Assembly: GCA_966212235.1 (NCBI GenBank)
Contig: CBIHPP010000017.1
Span: forward strand, 62,001 to 126,000
Length of the DNA: 64,000 nt
Origin: Niastella sp966212235
Lineage (GTDB): Bacteria; Bacteroidota; Bacteroidia; Chitinophagales; Chitinophagaceae
Direction of reading: 5' to 3'
Shown: positions 55,276-63,710 of the stretch, one piece after another
Layout of the letters: each line of letters starts with the position of its first letter
Numbering within the stretch: position 1 is the stretch's first letter
Made by a program: the position numbers and the translations under genes
Notes under the pieces: model-generated
The model's input: only the letters and a program-made list of their open reading frames with translations
Database searches by the model: none
Told to the model about the DNA's origin: nothing

Positions 55276-55869
55276 ATGAGGTCTTCGATTAATTAAAGTA
55301 ATGGTAATCATTTGGTTTTGTGATGGGTTGAGGCACGGGGGGATTGGGGTTGTTGGGGGGAGGATTTTGGATATCCCCTAACAGCCGGGAAGAGAGTTTG
55401 GTTTTTATCGTGGCTTTGGGGATAGTTAATGACGAGGAGGTGGGAGAATGGTCTGGCGCTATTGGGAATGCTTTCTAACACCGAACTGCAAATCCTGATG
55501 GCTTATTATTTTTATTCTAACTGGCTTAAATTGCTTTTTTATTATATTTCTATGCTGGTGTGGCCTATGTTGATGTTAAGAAGCTCAGACGCTTCTAATT
55601 ATCACTTCTACCTGGAGGGAATAATTGATGCGTGAGACTACATAAAAGTATTACTTAACATATTGAGCTGCATCATTCGGCGCCACCATAACACTCACTA
55701 AAGGGGAGCCATCAAAACTGTATCAAAGATGCTGGGTTATCGGAACTCTCGGGCTTCGCATGCACTATGCGAATATTAAATAGGAGGGAGGGTGAAGTTT
55801 GTTTGAATTTCTTTTAGCCCTATTACTTGATTTAACGATGAAAAGTTTTCATAGATTTAAAATAAAAAT
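55276..55869. other. non-coding or debris DNA ahead of the nuclease-like gene
   Basis: No convincing gene is seen. The stretch holds a G-rich run at about 55334-55366 and a small hairpin AGAAGC/GCTTCT at 55579-55596. A 23-codon minus-strand segment at 55651-55722 reads DGSPLVSVMVAPNDAAQYVK before a stop, which looks like the tail of a lost protein. A 68-codon plus-strand frame at 55429-55635 has no family resemblance and was not accepted as a gene. Confidence 0.5.
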
Positions 55870-56688
55870 ATGGAAAAAGCGCCAAAAGACCTTAAAACTA
55901 GGGTTGAAGAGTGGCTTGAAAAAGGTGGTTATCCACTTGAAATGCAGGTGTGTCAAGTTTTTTCGAGCAATGGCTTTGATGTAATACCTTCTGACTTTTA
56001 TTTGGATACAGAATCAGGTCAATCTAGAGAAATTGATTTAATTGCGAGCCATTCTACTGATTTTGGAAATTTTTTGGTTACGTTTACTTATATAGTTGAG
56101 TGCAAAAATAACCACGATAAGCCATGGGTTGCATTTGAAAATACAAATTTCACACCTGATCACTTTACGACATACCTAAACCAACCGTCTAACGGATTTG
56201 GAAAAATAATTCTAGATATTATTTCAAAAAAATACCCTTTTATCTTTAACAATTTTTTATTCCCTGGGAATAGAATTGCGTATTCCATTGTGTCTGCCTT
56301 TAGCTCTGATAATGATAATGCATATAAAGGATTGTATTCTGTAACAAAGGCTACTGCTCATAGAATTAAGAATGGATATTATAAGGGTAAGCCTGAGTGT
56401 GAAATTTTTGTGCCGCTTATTGTAATAAGTGGGAAACTATTTATGGGTAGATTGGCAAATGGAAAAATAGAAATTAGCGAACAAAATAATATTTCTGCAT
56501 TTTGGAGAAATAATGTTTTGGACGCTCCTTATTCAATGATATTAATTAATACGTATGAAAATATAGATTCATTAGTCGAGAAGGCTAAAAAGGAATTAGA
56601 CGCAGTAGCACATAACCTAAAAGAACATCAAGGGTTTATTTTAGAGGAGATTAATCGAAAGTTAACACCTGCTAATTTCTTTCACTGA
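55870..56688 (+). CDS. PD-(D/E)XK nuclease-like protein of unknown role
   Basis: 272 residues with a restriction-endonuclease-like core near the N-terminus: Glu24 in GGYPLEMQVCQVF, Asp56 in SREIDLIAS and Glu77-x-Lys79 in YIVECKNN. These are spaced as the E...D...ExK active site of this fold. The rest (90-272) has no family I recognise; it includes CEIFVPLIVISGKLFMGRLA and a helical C-terminus. The gene is AT-rich compared with the glycan loci and faces the 1358-residue gene tail to tail with a 122-base gap. A defence role is inferred from the nuclease fold and island context. A DNA repair or mobile-element role is possible. Confidence 0.7.
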   Translation: MEKAPKDLKTRVEEWLEKGGYPLEMQVCQVFSSNGFDVIPSDFYLDTESGQSREIDLIASHSTDFGNFLVTFTYIVECKNNHDKPWVAFENTNFTPDHFTTYLNQPSNGFGKIILDIISKKYPFIFNNFLFPGNRIAYSIVSAFSSDNDNAYKGLYSVTKATAHRIKNGYYKGKPECEIFVPLIVISGKLFMGRLANGKIEISEQNNISAFWRNNVLDAPYSMILINTYENIDSLVEKAKKELDAVAHNLKEHQGFILEEINRKLTPANFFH

Positions 56689-56810
56689 TTAATTGAAAGT
56701 ATTCTTTACTAGTTTAATGTACAGGTTCCATCAGAAAATGTTACTAGGAATGAAACATAATGATCATTTTAAATTTAGTTTTATAAAATCTATTAATGAT
56801 GGACTAGCTC

Positions 56811-59800
56811 TTATCTTCCTTTGGATGCTTTCTTAGTTTTTGATTTGCGTGGCGGTGATATCTTCAGATAATTGATATTAATAAAAACGTGATAAATATA
56901 GGTGTGCGTACCATGTGAACTTTTTGCAGTTTTTACAGTATCTGTTCCAAACTTTCCTGAAATATCTTCAATGCCAGCTGAAGTTAATTCGAATCCTGTT
57001 GGAAAAATGATCACATTGGTTATATCTGTCTTGTAATTTTCCCAGTTTTCTTTGAATTTTTCATTCTCCCCTTTAAAGTAAACTATAATATAAAAAAGCT
57101 TTCTTACAGGGTCGTAGTTAAAAATTTTAAAATTATGAGTTTGTACCTCTGCCCTATTTACTCCTTTTAGCTGTAAAGCTTCACAAACAGCGATTCTTTC
57201 TTTAGCAGATGATATTGCGTAGTCAATTAGTCCTGGATTTTGTTTTATAGAGCCAGGATAGCCCCCACGTCCAGGGCTGATATGCCAACCAAAATTTCTA
57301 AATCGGCTAGTCAAAGAAAGCACCATAAGATCAGAAAATTTATCTTCCTTTTTTATATCAGAGATGCTGTTAATATAATTAAGCATATCTGTAGCTGAGC
57401 CTGTTATTTCAACCAATAGAAATTCAGCAAGCGATGAAAACTTAATAACGTTTCCGGGAAGAATTTTAATAAGTTCTTCAGGTGATTTGGAGAAAATCCT
57501 GAGATATTGATTTTGAAGAATTATTTGCGTGTCAGCAGTATCAGTATATTTTCTTAAATCTAATATAATGTTGGGCACTTGACCATCACTTAAGCGATGG
57601 TATTCCTCTGCTTCTGCTAAAAGCATTTCTGCATGTTGTTGCATATTTCTAGCCATTAAGTTTTTTATCCGCAATTTGAGAAAATCGGGACGTAACTGAA
57701 TAGTCTTATCAAGTGCATTAAATTCAGATTCAAACTTACCTTCATCTTCCAATCCTATAAAAGCATGGAGTTTATTATACCAGATATTATCCTTTAAATA
57801 TTCTATTTCTAACACTGGGTTCCTATTCAGTTTTGATTCAAACTCATTCCATTCTTCAATTGCTTCCTGAAATAGTTTTCTTTTTTCAAGTTGGTCGCTG
57901 GTTTGCTCGGCCCATTGAAGCTTAGCAGCAAACCTGTTGATCGCAAGGGTTGGGCGATCCTCTTTTGCCGCCTTTAATTGTGTATTAAAAATATTATAAG
58001 CTTTTACTGGTTCGTTTTTTTGAAAGTAGATTAACGCTTTATAAAAATCTTTCTCCTGATATGGGGAAAATTGCTTGCTTTCAAAGCTGCCCTGTAAGGA
58101 GGGGTTTGCCATTTCGTTGATTTTTTCTGCACTTAATTCATGATATGCTAATAGCAACTTCATTCTGAAGCAGAGAATCAGGTGGTTGTCCTTTCTAACT
58201 AGCGCTCCTTTTATTTTTTTATTTTCCCAAATGTCAAGAGCCTGCCGGGCTTTTTCCTCAAATTTCTTTTCTTCAACCAGCTTTTGCAACACATATTCAG
58301 CATCATTCGGGAAGCTGCTTGAAAAGAACTGTTCAATATTATTTCCAGTGATAAGCGTTATAAGTACTTCTTTATCATTTTCTGATATCAGGTAGTCTAA
58401 TAATTTAAACGACCGAACAATTTGATCGGTTTGCACAAGCTCGCTGATGATTTTCGTTTTATTTTCATTTTTAAACCGGTTGATTGCATTTCCAATAACC
58501 GGCAGTAATTCTTCACGTTCTGTACTCCAGAATGTTCGTTCTAAATGTAAGCTGAAAATATCTTTACGCCCTTTTCCCGGATCATCTTTGCAGTATAGTG
58601 TTACTATGGATGTGATTTTCAGTTCCAGCTTATCAAGGACAGATGTAACAGGAAGATTCTTTGCGATCAGGGTATTTTTTTTTCTATATAAGTCATTGAG
58701 CCCAATAAGTAAGATTTCTAAGTGTGTTCTTACCTTATTTGCTACGAAACCATTAAAGTTGTCATATTTGTCCTGCGTTTTATTAAACCTGAGTTCTGTA
58801 GGACTAAGAAAGTCATCTAAGAGCATTTGATTTTCAAGCTCAATAAATAAATATCCCCACTCAATTAATTCCAGATTCGCATGCATATTTACCCATGTTG
58901 GAACTTTGTCAGAAAATTGCAGGGTTTCATAGTCCCATGTTTTTCTTAATCCACAATTCATACTTTGCAAGTAGAAGGAAAGAAAGATGCTACTAATATT
59001 ATAACTGACTTTAATTCTTTCTGAATCATCATATCCGGCAATGTTGACTAATCGTAAAACCCAGGTTAACGTGTCAAGCTTTACAAATGGAAGTGTTATA
59101 GCATTATTACTTAAATAATCTTCAGGATTATAATTTATAATTTGATCGTATAATTCATTCAATATAGTAGGATATAAGAAATGTTTTATCGGAGCATAGC
59201 CGGAAAAATGAAATCCCGGCATAGTGATGCTCTCAAAAACAGATTTCAGCAATAAGTTTATTTCGCTGCTTTCCTGTTTATGTTTTTTTTGACGTTCTAA
59301 ATCGGGTCTTACAATTTTAAATTTTTCGTTCTCCGTTATTAACAAACATTGGAAAATTATTTTTGCTTTGTCTTTATCGGTAATTGAAGGTGATGCAGCG
59401 AGAAATTCACAAAGTAACTCGAAGTTCGCATTGGCTATTTTTTTAAATAATTCTTGTTTCCCATTCAATATTCCATCGGGCGATGTGATTTCTGCTAACA
59501 AATAAAAACCTAAAGATGCTGTAGATTCATCCAAAACCAGAATCGGGATAATATCTGGTTCCCAATAATGAATTACAAAAGCTGTTTTCCACAAAAGAAA
59601 AGGCTTTTCAGTGCCTGATCGAAGTAGTGAAAATACTCGTTCATATTTGTATCCAACATCATTTCTCACAATCTGGTGAATAAAATATGATAAAGTTTCT
59701 CTCGATCCCTGCTCCCACATTAGTTGTCCCTGCCAAATATCATCCAGTCGATTCATACCATCATATAAGTAGTATAAATCAGGGTTTGATGGGAATTCAG

Positions 59801-60887
59801 GCCTGTTATGTTTATCTGACAAAACATAAACAAGGTCTGTAATCCGATGACCCTGGTCAAGCATTAACTTCATAAACTCATCTTCACCGGAAGAAAGGTC
59901 TTTTTCATTCAGAAGAACCTGCATGGCTGCATCCAAGAATCGGATACGGGACTTTAATTTGGAAAATTTACCTATATCGCACCAGTCATTACGATAAACC
60001 ATTAGATCGTACCAGGATCTAATCCTTTCTATATCGTTTTTAAATGAAGTATTATTAATCAATTTATCCCATAGTAAAGCGCCAGTTTTATCGTGAACTA
60101 TACCAGTTAAACCCATCTTGTCACTACGAAAATTCAACAAATACTTATCACCTTCCTCTATCAAGGCTCCACTTTCTAAAAAGATGTTTAATGATGGGGT
60201 TTGAGGAAATGTAGTTTGATGCCTTAAGAAAATAACCTCTAGCTCTTTCTTCGGAATACATCTGCCTCTATCCCTCTCATCATTTTTTAAGTCATAAAGC
60301 TTTTTTATGAAAAGAAAGTCATTGATATGTTTAAGCAACGGTTCATAATAGATCAAACTTTCTATTAAAACATGGCTATTCTCTTTTTTTATCCAATGAG
60401 CTTTAGCTGCTCTATCTAAATCAAGCACAAGATTATGCTGGATTTGATATTCTTCAACCAATTTAAGAAAATCTACTTCCGGGATTTGCTTACCATTTTG
60501 AGATCTTTTTTCAGATAAGAATTTAAATTCATGATCCAATCCAACTACATCTTCGATTCTATAAACTGAAAAGCGTATGGTGCCTGCAATTTGAACTTTA
60601 CAATTAACCAGACGAAGCCAATTCCTGTTGAATAAGCTGTCCGCGTCGCATTTTCTTCCTGTTTCTTCGTTGAATTCTTCATATAGTTTGTCTAATCTTT
60701 CTCTGGGAATTGAAAACAATTGTTGTAGCGTACTCTTTTCCAGCAATTCAGCACATAGGTAAGATGCTCCCCAATCGTTTTCATTTTCAATTTCTTTATC
60801 CCGATCGTACCGGTTGTCTAAATATTTTCTTTTATATAAAGCGATCTCCTTTTGAAGCTTTGAAGCTTTTTCTCTGAAATCAATCAT
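56811..60887 (-). CDS. uncharacterised 1358-residue helical-repeat protein
   Basis: I do not recognise this as a named family. It has no signal peptide, membrane helix or Walker motif. The first 900 residues are mostly alpha-helical. Residues about 940-1140 look like TPR-type repeats (KALIYFQKNEPVKAYNIFNT, RKLFQEAIEEWNEFESKL). A distinct C-terminal domain (about 1195-1320) contains HISPGRGGYPGSIKQNPG, Asp1222 in GLIDYAISS, Glu1236 in AVCEALQLK and HNFKIFNYDP (His1251-Tyr1258). The D...E-A-L spacing resembles a nuclease fold with the lysine lost. The tail is very basic (PPRKSKTKKASKGR). It is AT-rich, convergent with the nuclease-like gene, and has two tiny in-frame ORFs upstream. Its size and context suggest a defence-type sensor or effector. 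Confidence 0.75.
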   Translation of the reverse strand: MIDFREKASKLQKEIALYKRKYLDNRYDRDKEIENENDWGASYLCAELLEKSTLQQLFSIPRERLDKLYEEFNEETGRKCDADSLFNRNWLRLVNCKVQIAGTIRFSVYRIEDVVGLDHEFKFLSEKRSQNGKQIPEVDFLKLVEEYQIQHNLVLDLDRAAKAHWIKKENSHVLIESLIYYEPLLKHINDFLFIKKLYDLKNDERDRGRCIPKKELEVIFLRHQTTFPQTPSLNIFLESGALIEEGDKYLLNFRSDKMGLTGIVHDKTGALLWDKLINNTSFKNDIERIRSWYDLMVYRNDWCDIGKFSKLKSRIRFLDAAMQVLLNEKDLSSGEDEFMKLMLDQGHRITDLVYVLSDKHNRPEFPSNPDLYYLYDGMNRLDDIWQGQLMWEQGSRETLSYFIHQIVRNDVGYKYERVFSLLRSGTEKPFLLWKTAFVIHYWEPDIIPILVLDESTASLGFYLLAEITSPDGILNGKQELFKKIANANFELLCEFLAASPSITDKDKAKIIFQCLLITENEKFKIVRPDLERQKKHKQESSEINLLLKSVFESITMPGFHFSGYAPIKHFLYPTILNELYDQIINYNPEDYLSNNAITLPFVKLDTLTWVLRLVNIAGYDDSERIKVSYNISSIFLSFYLQSMNCGLRKTWDYETLQFSDKVPTWVNMHANLELIEWGYLFIELENQMLLDDFLSPTELRFNKTQDKYDNFNGFVANKVRTHLEILLIGLNDLYRKKNTLIAKNLPVTSVLDKLELKITSIVTLYCKDDPGKGRKDIFSLHLERTFWSTEREELLPVIGNAINRFKNENKTKIISELVQTDQIVRSFKLLDYLISENDKEVLITLITGNNIEQFFSSSFPNDAEYVLQKLVEEKKFEEKARQALDIWENKKIKGALVRKDNHLILCFRMKLLLAYHELSAEKINEMANPSLQGSFESKQFSPYQEKDFYKALIYFQKNEPVKAYNIFNTQLKAAKEDRPTLAINRFAAKLQWAEQTSDQLEKRKLFQEAIEEWNEFESKLNRNPVLEIEYLKDNIWYNKLHAFIGLEDEGKFESEFNALDKTIQLRPDFLKLRIKNLMARNMQQHAEMLLAEAEEYHRLSDGQVPNIILDLRKYTDTADTQIILQNQYLRIFSKSPEELIKILPGNVIKFSSLAEFLLVEITGSATDMLNYINSISDIKKEDKFSDLMVLSLTSRFRNFGWHISPGRGGYPGSIKQNPGLIDYAISSAKERIAVCEALQLKGVNRAEVQTHNFKIFNYDPVRKLFYIIVYFKGENEKFKENWENYKTDITNVIIFPTGFELTSAGIEDISGKFGTDTVKTAKSSHGTHTYIYHVFININYLKISPPRKSKTKKASKGR

Positions 60888-60923
60888 ATTTTTTGCGTTG
60901 CGAGTATTGAAAATATATATTCC

Positions 60924-61046
60924 TCAAGTGGCTTTTCTGAAATCTGGCAGTTCTTTTTCTACATTTTTGTAATCATTTAGTTCATTATTTGTAAACCTAA
61001 TAAGCTCATCGTTTTTAATAAGCCTTTCAAAATAATTTAATTTCAT
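60924..61046 (-). CDS. 40-residue ORF in frame ahead of the 1358-residue gene
   Basis: Forty codons beginning MKLNYFERLIKNDELIRF and ending in a TGA at 60924-60926, 36 bases ahead of the large gene and in the same reading frame. The predicted peptide is charged and helical (NNELNDYKNVEKEL), unlike random AT-rich DNA. It may be a small protein of the same operon. Alternatively it is part of a once longer N-terminus now cut off by a stop, or a leader peptide. Confidence 0.4.
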   Translation of the reverse strand: MKLNYFERLIKNDELIRFTNNELNDYKNVEKELPDFRKAT

Positions 61047-61052
61047 TAATGG

Positions 61053-61121
61053 CTAAGCAAGACTTTTATTGCAATCTATTAAATCGTCATTCACTTCTTG
61101 TAAAACAAATGTATTCGTCAT
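61053..61121 (-). CDS. 22-residue ORF in the same frame, further upstream
   Basis: Twenty-two codons (MTNTFVLQEVNDDLIDCNKS then LA) ending in TAG at 61053-61055; the 40-residue ORF begins two codons later in the same frame. Reading through the TAG would give one protein of about 65 residues. On its own it is too short to judge. The rest of the 363-base gap up to 61249 is AT-rich and shows no further gene. Confidence 0.25.
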   Translation of the reverse strand: MTNTFVLQEVNDDLIDCNKSLA

Positions 61122-61249
61122 TTATAAAGTTATATTAAAGGATAAAAATAAATATACGGTTTTCCACCCTTTTGTGGCCAATCACCCCGAAATAATCATT
61201 TTAGATTTTGTACTTTTCAAAATATAAATGACCCCATTAATAATCCACC

Positions 61250-62146
61250 ATGCTGCAAATACCGGAAGACTATATAGAATTTTTATATTGGGTAAAAGAA
61301 AGAACAGAATCTTTTTGGAGCAAAGATCCTGGTCAATCCACAGATGATTTTACCTGCGAGGAATGGATTTATGGCGCCAAATGGATTCCATTAAATGATG
61401 AAGAGATCGATGCTGTTGAAGAAAAGTTTGGGGTGAAATTCATGCCTGAGCATAGAGCGTTTTTAAAGATTTTACATACAATTGATAGAAAGGAAGAAGT
61501 AGCGCACAGCCCTTTTAATGAAGGTGATAAGCCGATCATCGAAGAAAGACCTTATTTCTACAACTGGCTCGACGATGAAGCTAAAATAAGATCGAGATTG
61601 GATTGGCCACATGATACCATATTAACAGATGTACTGGGCGCCAATGGTACCTGGCTACAATCCTGGGGAAAAAGACCTGCTTCAGATGAGGAAAGGAAAC
61701 TCATTTTTACCGCATGGCTAAATAAGGCCCCTAAGTTGTTACCATTAAGATCTCATCGATTTTTAGTGAGTAGTCCTGAACTTACTGACCGGCCGGTGCT
61801 TTCTGTATATGGTTCAGATATTATTGTTTATGGTTGGGACCTACGCCTTTACCTGCTCAAAGAATTACACAGTGATTTGAATCTGCTGGAAGCCGTTTAC
61901 GATGAAGAAGATCAATGCTATTATTCCGAATTTTGTAAAGAATTAAAAGCCATCCTCGCCACATCATTCGCCGCCGCATCACAAAAAGATATTCCTTATT
62001 GGAAAGAAATGATACTTATCTGGAGTTCCGGATGGTCAAGTTTTGGCTTAAAATCACCGCGGGATAATGGCGAAACTGTACAGCCAATTGTGAAAACATA
62101 CATTCCTGAAGGAGGTGAAGACAACCAGAAAAGGTTTATTGGTTAA
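61250..62146 (+). CDS. SUKH (SMI1/KNR4)-domain protein
   Basis: 298 residues. The segment AKWIPLNDEEIDAVEEKFGV followed by KFMPEHRAFLKILHTID (about 44-82) is the signature opening of the SUKH superfamily. The later YFYNWLDDEAKIRSRLDWP and TWLQSWGKRP are commonly seen in longer members. In bacteria SUKH proteins are mostly immunity proteins against polymorphic toxins delivered by neighbours. No toxin gene is visible beside it, so it may be an orphan immunity gene. It is divergent from the 1358-residue gene, 129 bases from the first tiny ORF. Confidence 0.78.
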   Translation: MLQIPEDYIEFLYWVKERTESFWSKDPGQSTDDFTCEEWIYGAKWIPLNDEEIDAVEEKFGVKFMPEHRAFLKILHTIDRKEEVAHSPFNEGDKPIIEERPYFYNWLDDEAKIRSRLDWPHDTILTDVLGANGTWLQSWGKRPASDEERKLIFTAWLNKAPKLLPLRSHRFLVSSPELTDRPVLSVYGSDIIVYGWDLRLYLLKELHSDLNLLEAVYDEEDQCYYSEFCKELKAILATSFAAASQKDIPYWKEMILIWSSGWSSFGLKSPRDNGETVQPIVKTYIPEGGEDNQKRFIG

Positions 62147-62269
62147 TGGAAATATTTCAGTATTGTCGACCCGGCAAATGCGAAAATTCTGAAAAAAAAT
62201 TACACTTGACTTTAGTCAATTTGGCCACCTCAACTGTTTTAATATTACACTAGTCAGTACTTGAAACTG

Positions 62270-62301
62270 AAAGCCCCGATGTTTCCACACTGGGGCTTTT
62301 T
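62270..62301 (+). terminator. terminator-like hairpin after the SUKH gene
   Basis: The arm AAAGCCCC pairs perfectly with GGGGCTTT across a 14-base loop and runs into TTTTT. It lies about 120 bases after the SUKH stop. The stretch between (62147-62269) shows no gene. Confidence 0.75.
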
Positions 62302-62394
62302 AAATATCTAGAACCCTGGTATTTGTTTTCCCGCTAATAACATTCTTCCATCGCCGATTGTTATTCCTCTTCAACGAAAAGAGTCATTTAATGG

Positions 62395-62705
62395 GGGATA
62401 ATTACTTTTTCTGTGGTGGTAGTTATTTTTATTCGGTGATAGTTCCCTTTTCTCCACTGTTAGTTACATTTCCCTCGATGATAGTTACTTTTTCACCAGG
62501 TTTAGTTATATTCTTTCAATGATAACTACTTTTTCCTCAGCTATAACTTGTTTTTCTTCACCGTTAGTTACATTTTCATCGATGATAGATACTTTTTCTC
62601 CGGAGTTAGTTTTTTTCTTCAGCGATAATCACTTTTTCTTCGACGCTAGCTACTTTTTCTCCGATAATAGATTTTTTTATCGACATCAGACTTTTTTTAC
62701 TGTAA
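62395..62705. repeat. 20-21-bp tandem array with phased T-tracts, about 14-15 copies
   Basis: Units resemble GATGATAGTTACTTTTTCTCC. The AGTT-like anchor recurs at about 62421, 62441, 62462, 62483, 62504, 62524, 62545, 62566, 62587, 62607, 62627, 62648, 62669 and 62688, that is every 20-21 bases. Each unit ends in a run of four to seven T, so the T-tracts lie two helical turns apart and should bend the DNA in one direction. The copies differ from one another by several bases, so the array is old or under loose constraint. Open frames across it are by-products of the repeat. Confidence 0.85.
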
Positions 62706-62786
62706 CTAAGTATAAAATGCCTGGTACTTCACTTTTTATTCCGATGATTCCATTTTTTTGGAAAAAATTGCTTTTGACGTCGATTT

Positions 62787-62925
62787 TAAATTATAATCGG
62801 AGAAAAAGTAATCATCGGCCGTCCATTCTAACTTATAATCAGGAAGAAAGTAATTATCGGCTTTCCATTCTAATTTATAACCGGAGAAAGAGTAATTATA
62901 GGTCGTTATTTTAACTTATAACCGG
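62787..62925. repeat. inverted 42-bp array related to the T-tract repeat
   Basis: Three and a partial fourth copy contain TATAATCGG-like boundaries ending at 62800, 62842, 62884 and 62925 (periods 42, 42 and 41). Inside each copy GGAGAAAAAGTAATCATCGG or a close variant is the reverse complement of the unit in the array at 62395-62705. The two arrays therefore face each other across an 80-base spacer. The following 160 bases (62926-63085) show no feature. Confidence 0.8.
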
Positions 62926-63085
62926 TCACCATAGATCTTCATTTACACGTCTATCGGCTAAAAGTGCACGAATAATGCCCAAAACTGCACACTTATCAAT
63001 TTCACGTAAAAAACTAAGTAGAAATTATATCCTCACATATAAATTTTACGTTTATCTCAATTCTTAACCCCTAAAAACTAAATAG

Positions 63086-63292
63086 ATGACTGTACCCAAC
63101 ACAAATCAGGCAGAGGATAAAATAGCTTGCCCCAAATGTGGTTCTACTCAACTGTATGCCGATAAAAAAGGCTACAGTGGTAAAAAAGCCTGCCTGGGCT
63201 TTTTGTTGACTGGACCTTTAGGTCTTTTATGCGGCACTCACAAATCAAGGAAAGTGTTGCTTACTTGCTTAAAATGTAAACATTCCTGGTAG
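63086..63292 (+). CDS. small zinc-ribbon protein
   Basis: 68 residues with two CxxC knuckles, Cys15-Cys18 (ACPKCGS) and Cys61-Cys64 (CLKCKHSW), separated by a glycine-rich hydrophobic stretch (CLGFLLTGPLGLLCG). This is the pattern of small zinc-ribbon proteins of unknown role, possibly membrane-touching. Its stop overlaps the GTG start of the next gene by one base, so the two are translationally coupled. Confidence 0.75.
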   Translation: MTVPNTNQAEDKIACPKCGSTQLYADKKGYSGKKACLGFLLTGPLGLLCGTHKSRKVLLTCLKCKHSW

Positions 63293-63627
63293 TGAAATTA
63301 GCTGGTTATTCTTTTGGGTGTCACGGTATACCCGAACGATGTTTTAAAATTAAAGGGCGACATATGCCCTTTTGCGCAAGATGCCTGGGTGCTAGCATAG
63401 GGCATTTGTCATGCGCTGTTTGTTATTTTATTTTTACACTGCCCGTGTTTTATTTTGCCCTGCTGGGGTTGGCTATCCTATATGCCGATTGGTATTCTCA
63501 AAACACCCTGAAGCTTTATCATAGTAACCTGATGCGTCTGGTAACAGGTATTGCTGGTGGTTTTGGTATGGGGATTATCATTTGGAAAGTAGTTGACCTT
63601 ATCATAAAATTCCTGGGTAGCGTGTAA
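63292..63627 (+). CDS. DUF2085 membrane protein
   Basis: 111 residues starting at a GTG inside the overlap TAGTG with the preceding gene. CHGIPERCFKIKG and MPFCARCLGASIGHL are the conserved cysteine motifs of DUF2085. Two to three membrane helices follow (about 38-62, 80-105). The family is unstudied. Coupling with a zinc-ribbon protein and four conserved cysteines here suggest metal or redox binding, an inference. Confidence 0.82.
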   Translation: MKLAGYSFGCHGIPERCFKIKGRHMPFCARCLGASIGHLSCAVCYFIFTLPVFYFALLGLAILYADWYSQNTLKLYHSNLMRLVTGIAGGFGMGIIIWKVVDLIIKFLGSV

Positions 63628-63650
63628 ATGCCAAAAACAATTTATCTATG

Positions 63651-63689
63651 ATCAAGGTCGCCAATGCAAACTGCAATGGCGACCTTGAT
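63651..63689. terminator. bidirectional hairpin between DUF2085 and phospholipase genes
   Basis: A perfect 13-base stem (ATCAAGGTCGCCA with TGGCGACCTTGAT) with a 13-base loop, in the gap between convergent genes. The T-run is weak. Confidence 0.75.
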
Positions 63690-63710
63690 TCTGTTTCTCT
63701 TTACCTTCAT

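Noticed and set aside
55429..55635. 68-codon frame with a hydrophobic middle
   Set aside because: No family pattern, odd codon use for this genome and no conserved neighbour; most likely chance in AT-rich DNA.
62200..62262. Sequence looking like an insertion-sequence end (GGCCACCTCAACTG region)
   Set aside because: No transposase, no matching inverted end and no target duplication could be found by eye.
62519..62914. 131-codon open frame across the T-tract repeats
   Set aside because: The predicted protein is only a translation of the 20-21-bp and 42-bp repeats, rich in Phe and Ser, with no start signal or family resemblance.
62395..62925. CRISPR array
   Set aside because: Units are 20-21 bp without spacers and diverge along their full length; no cas genes nearby.
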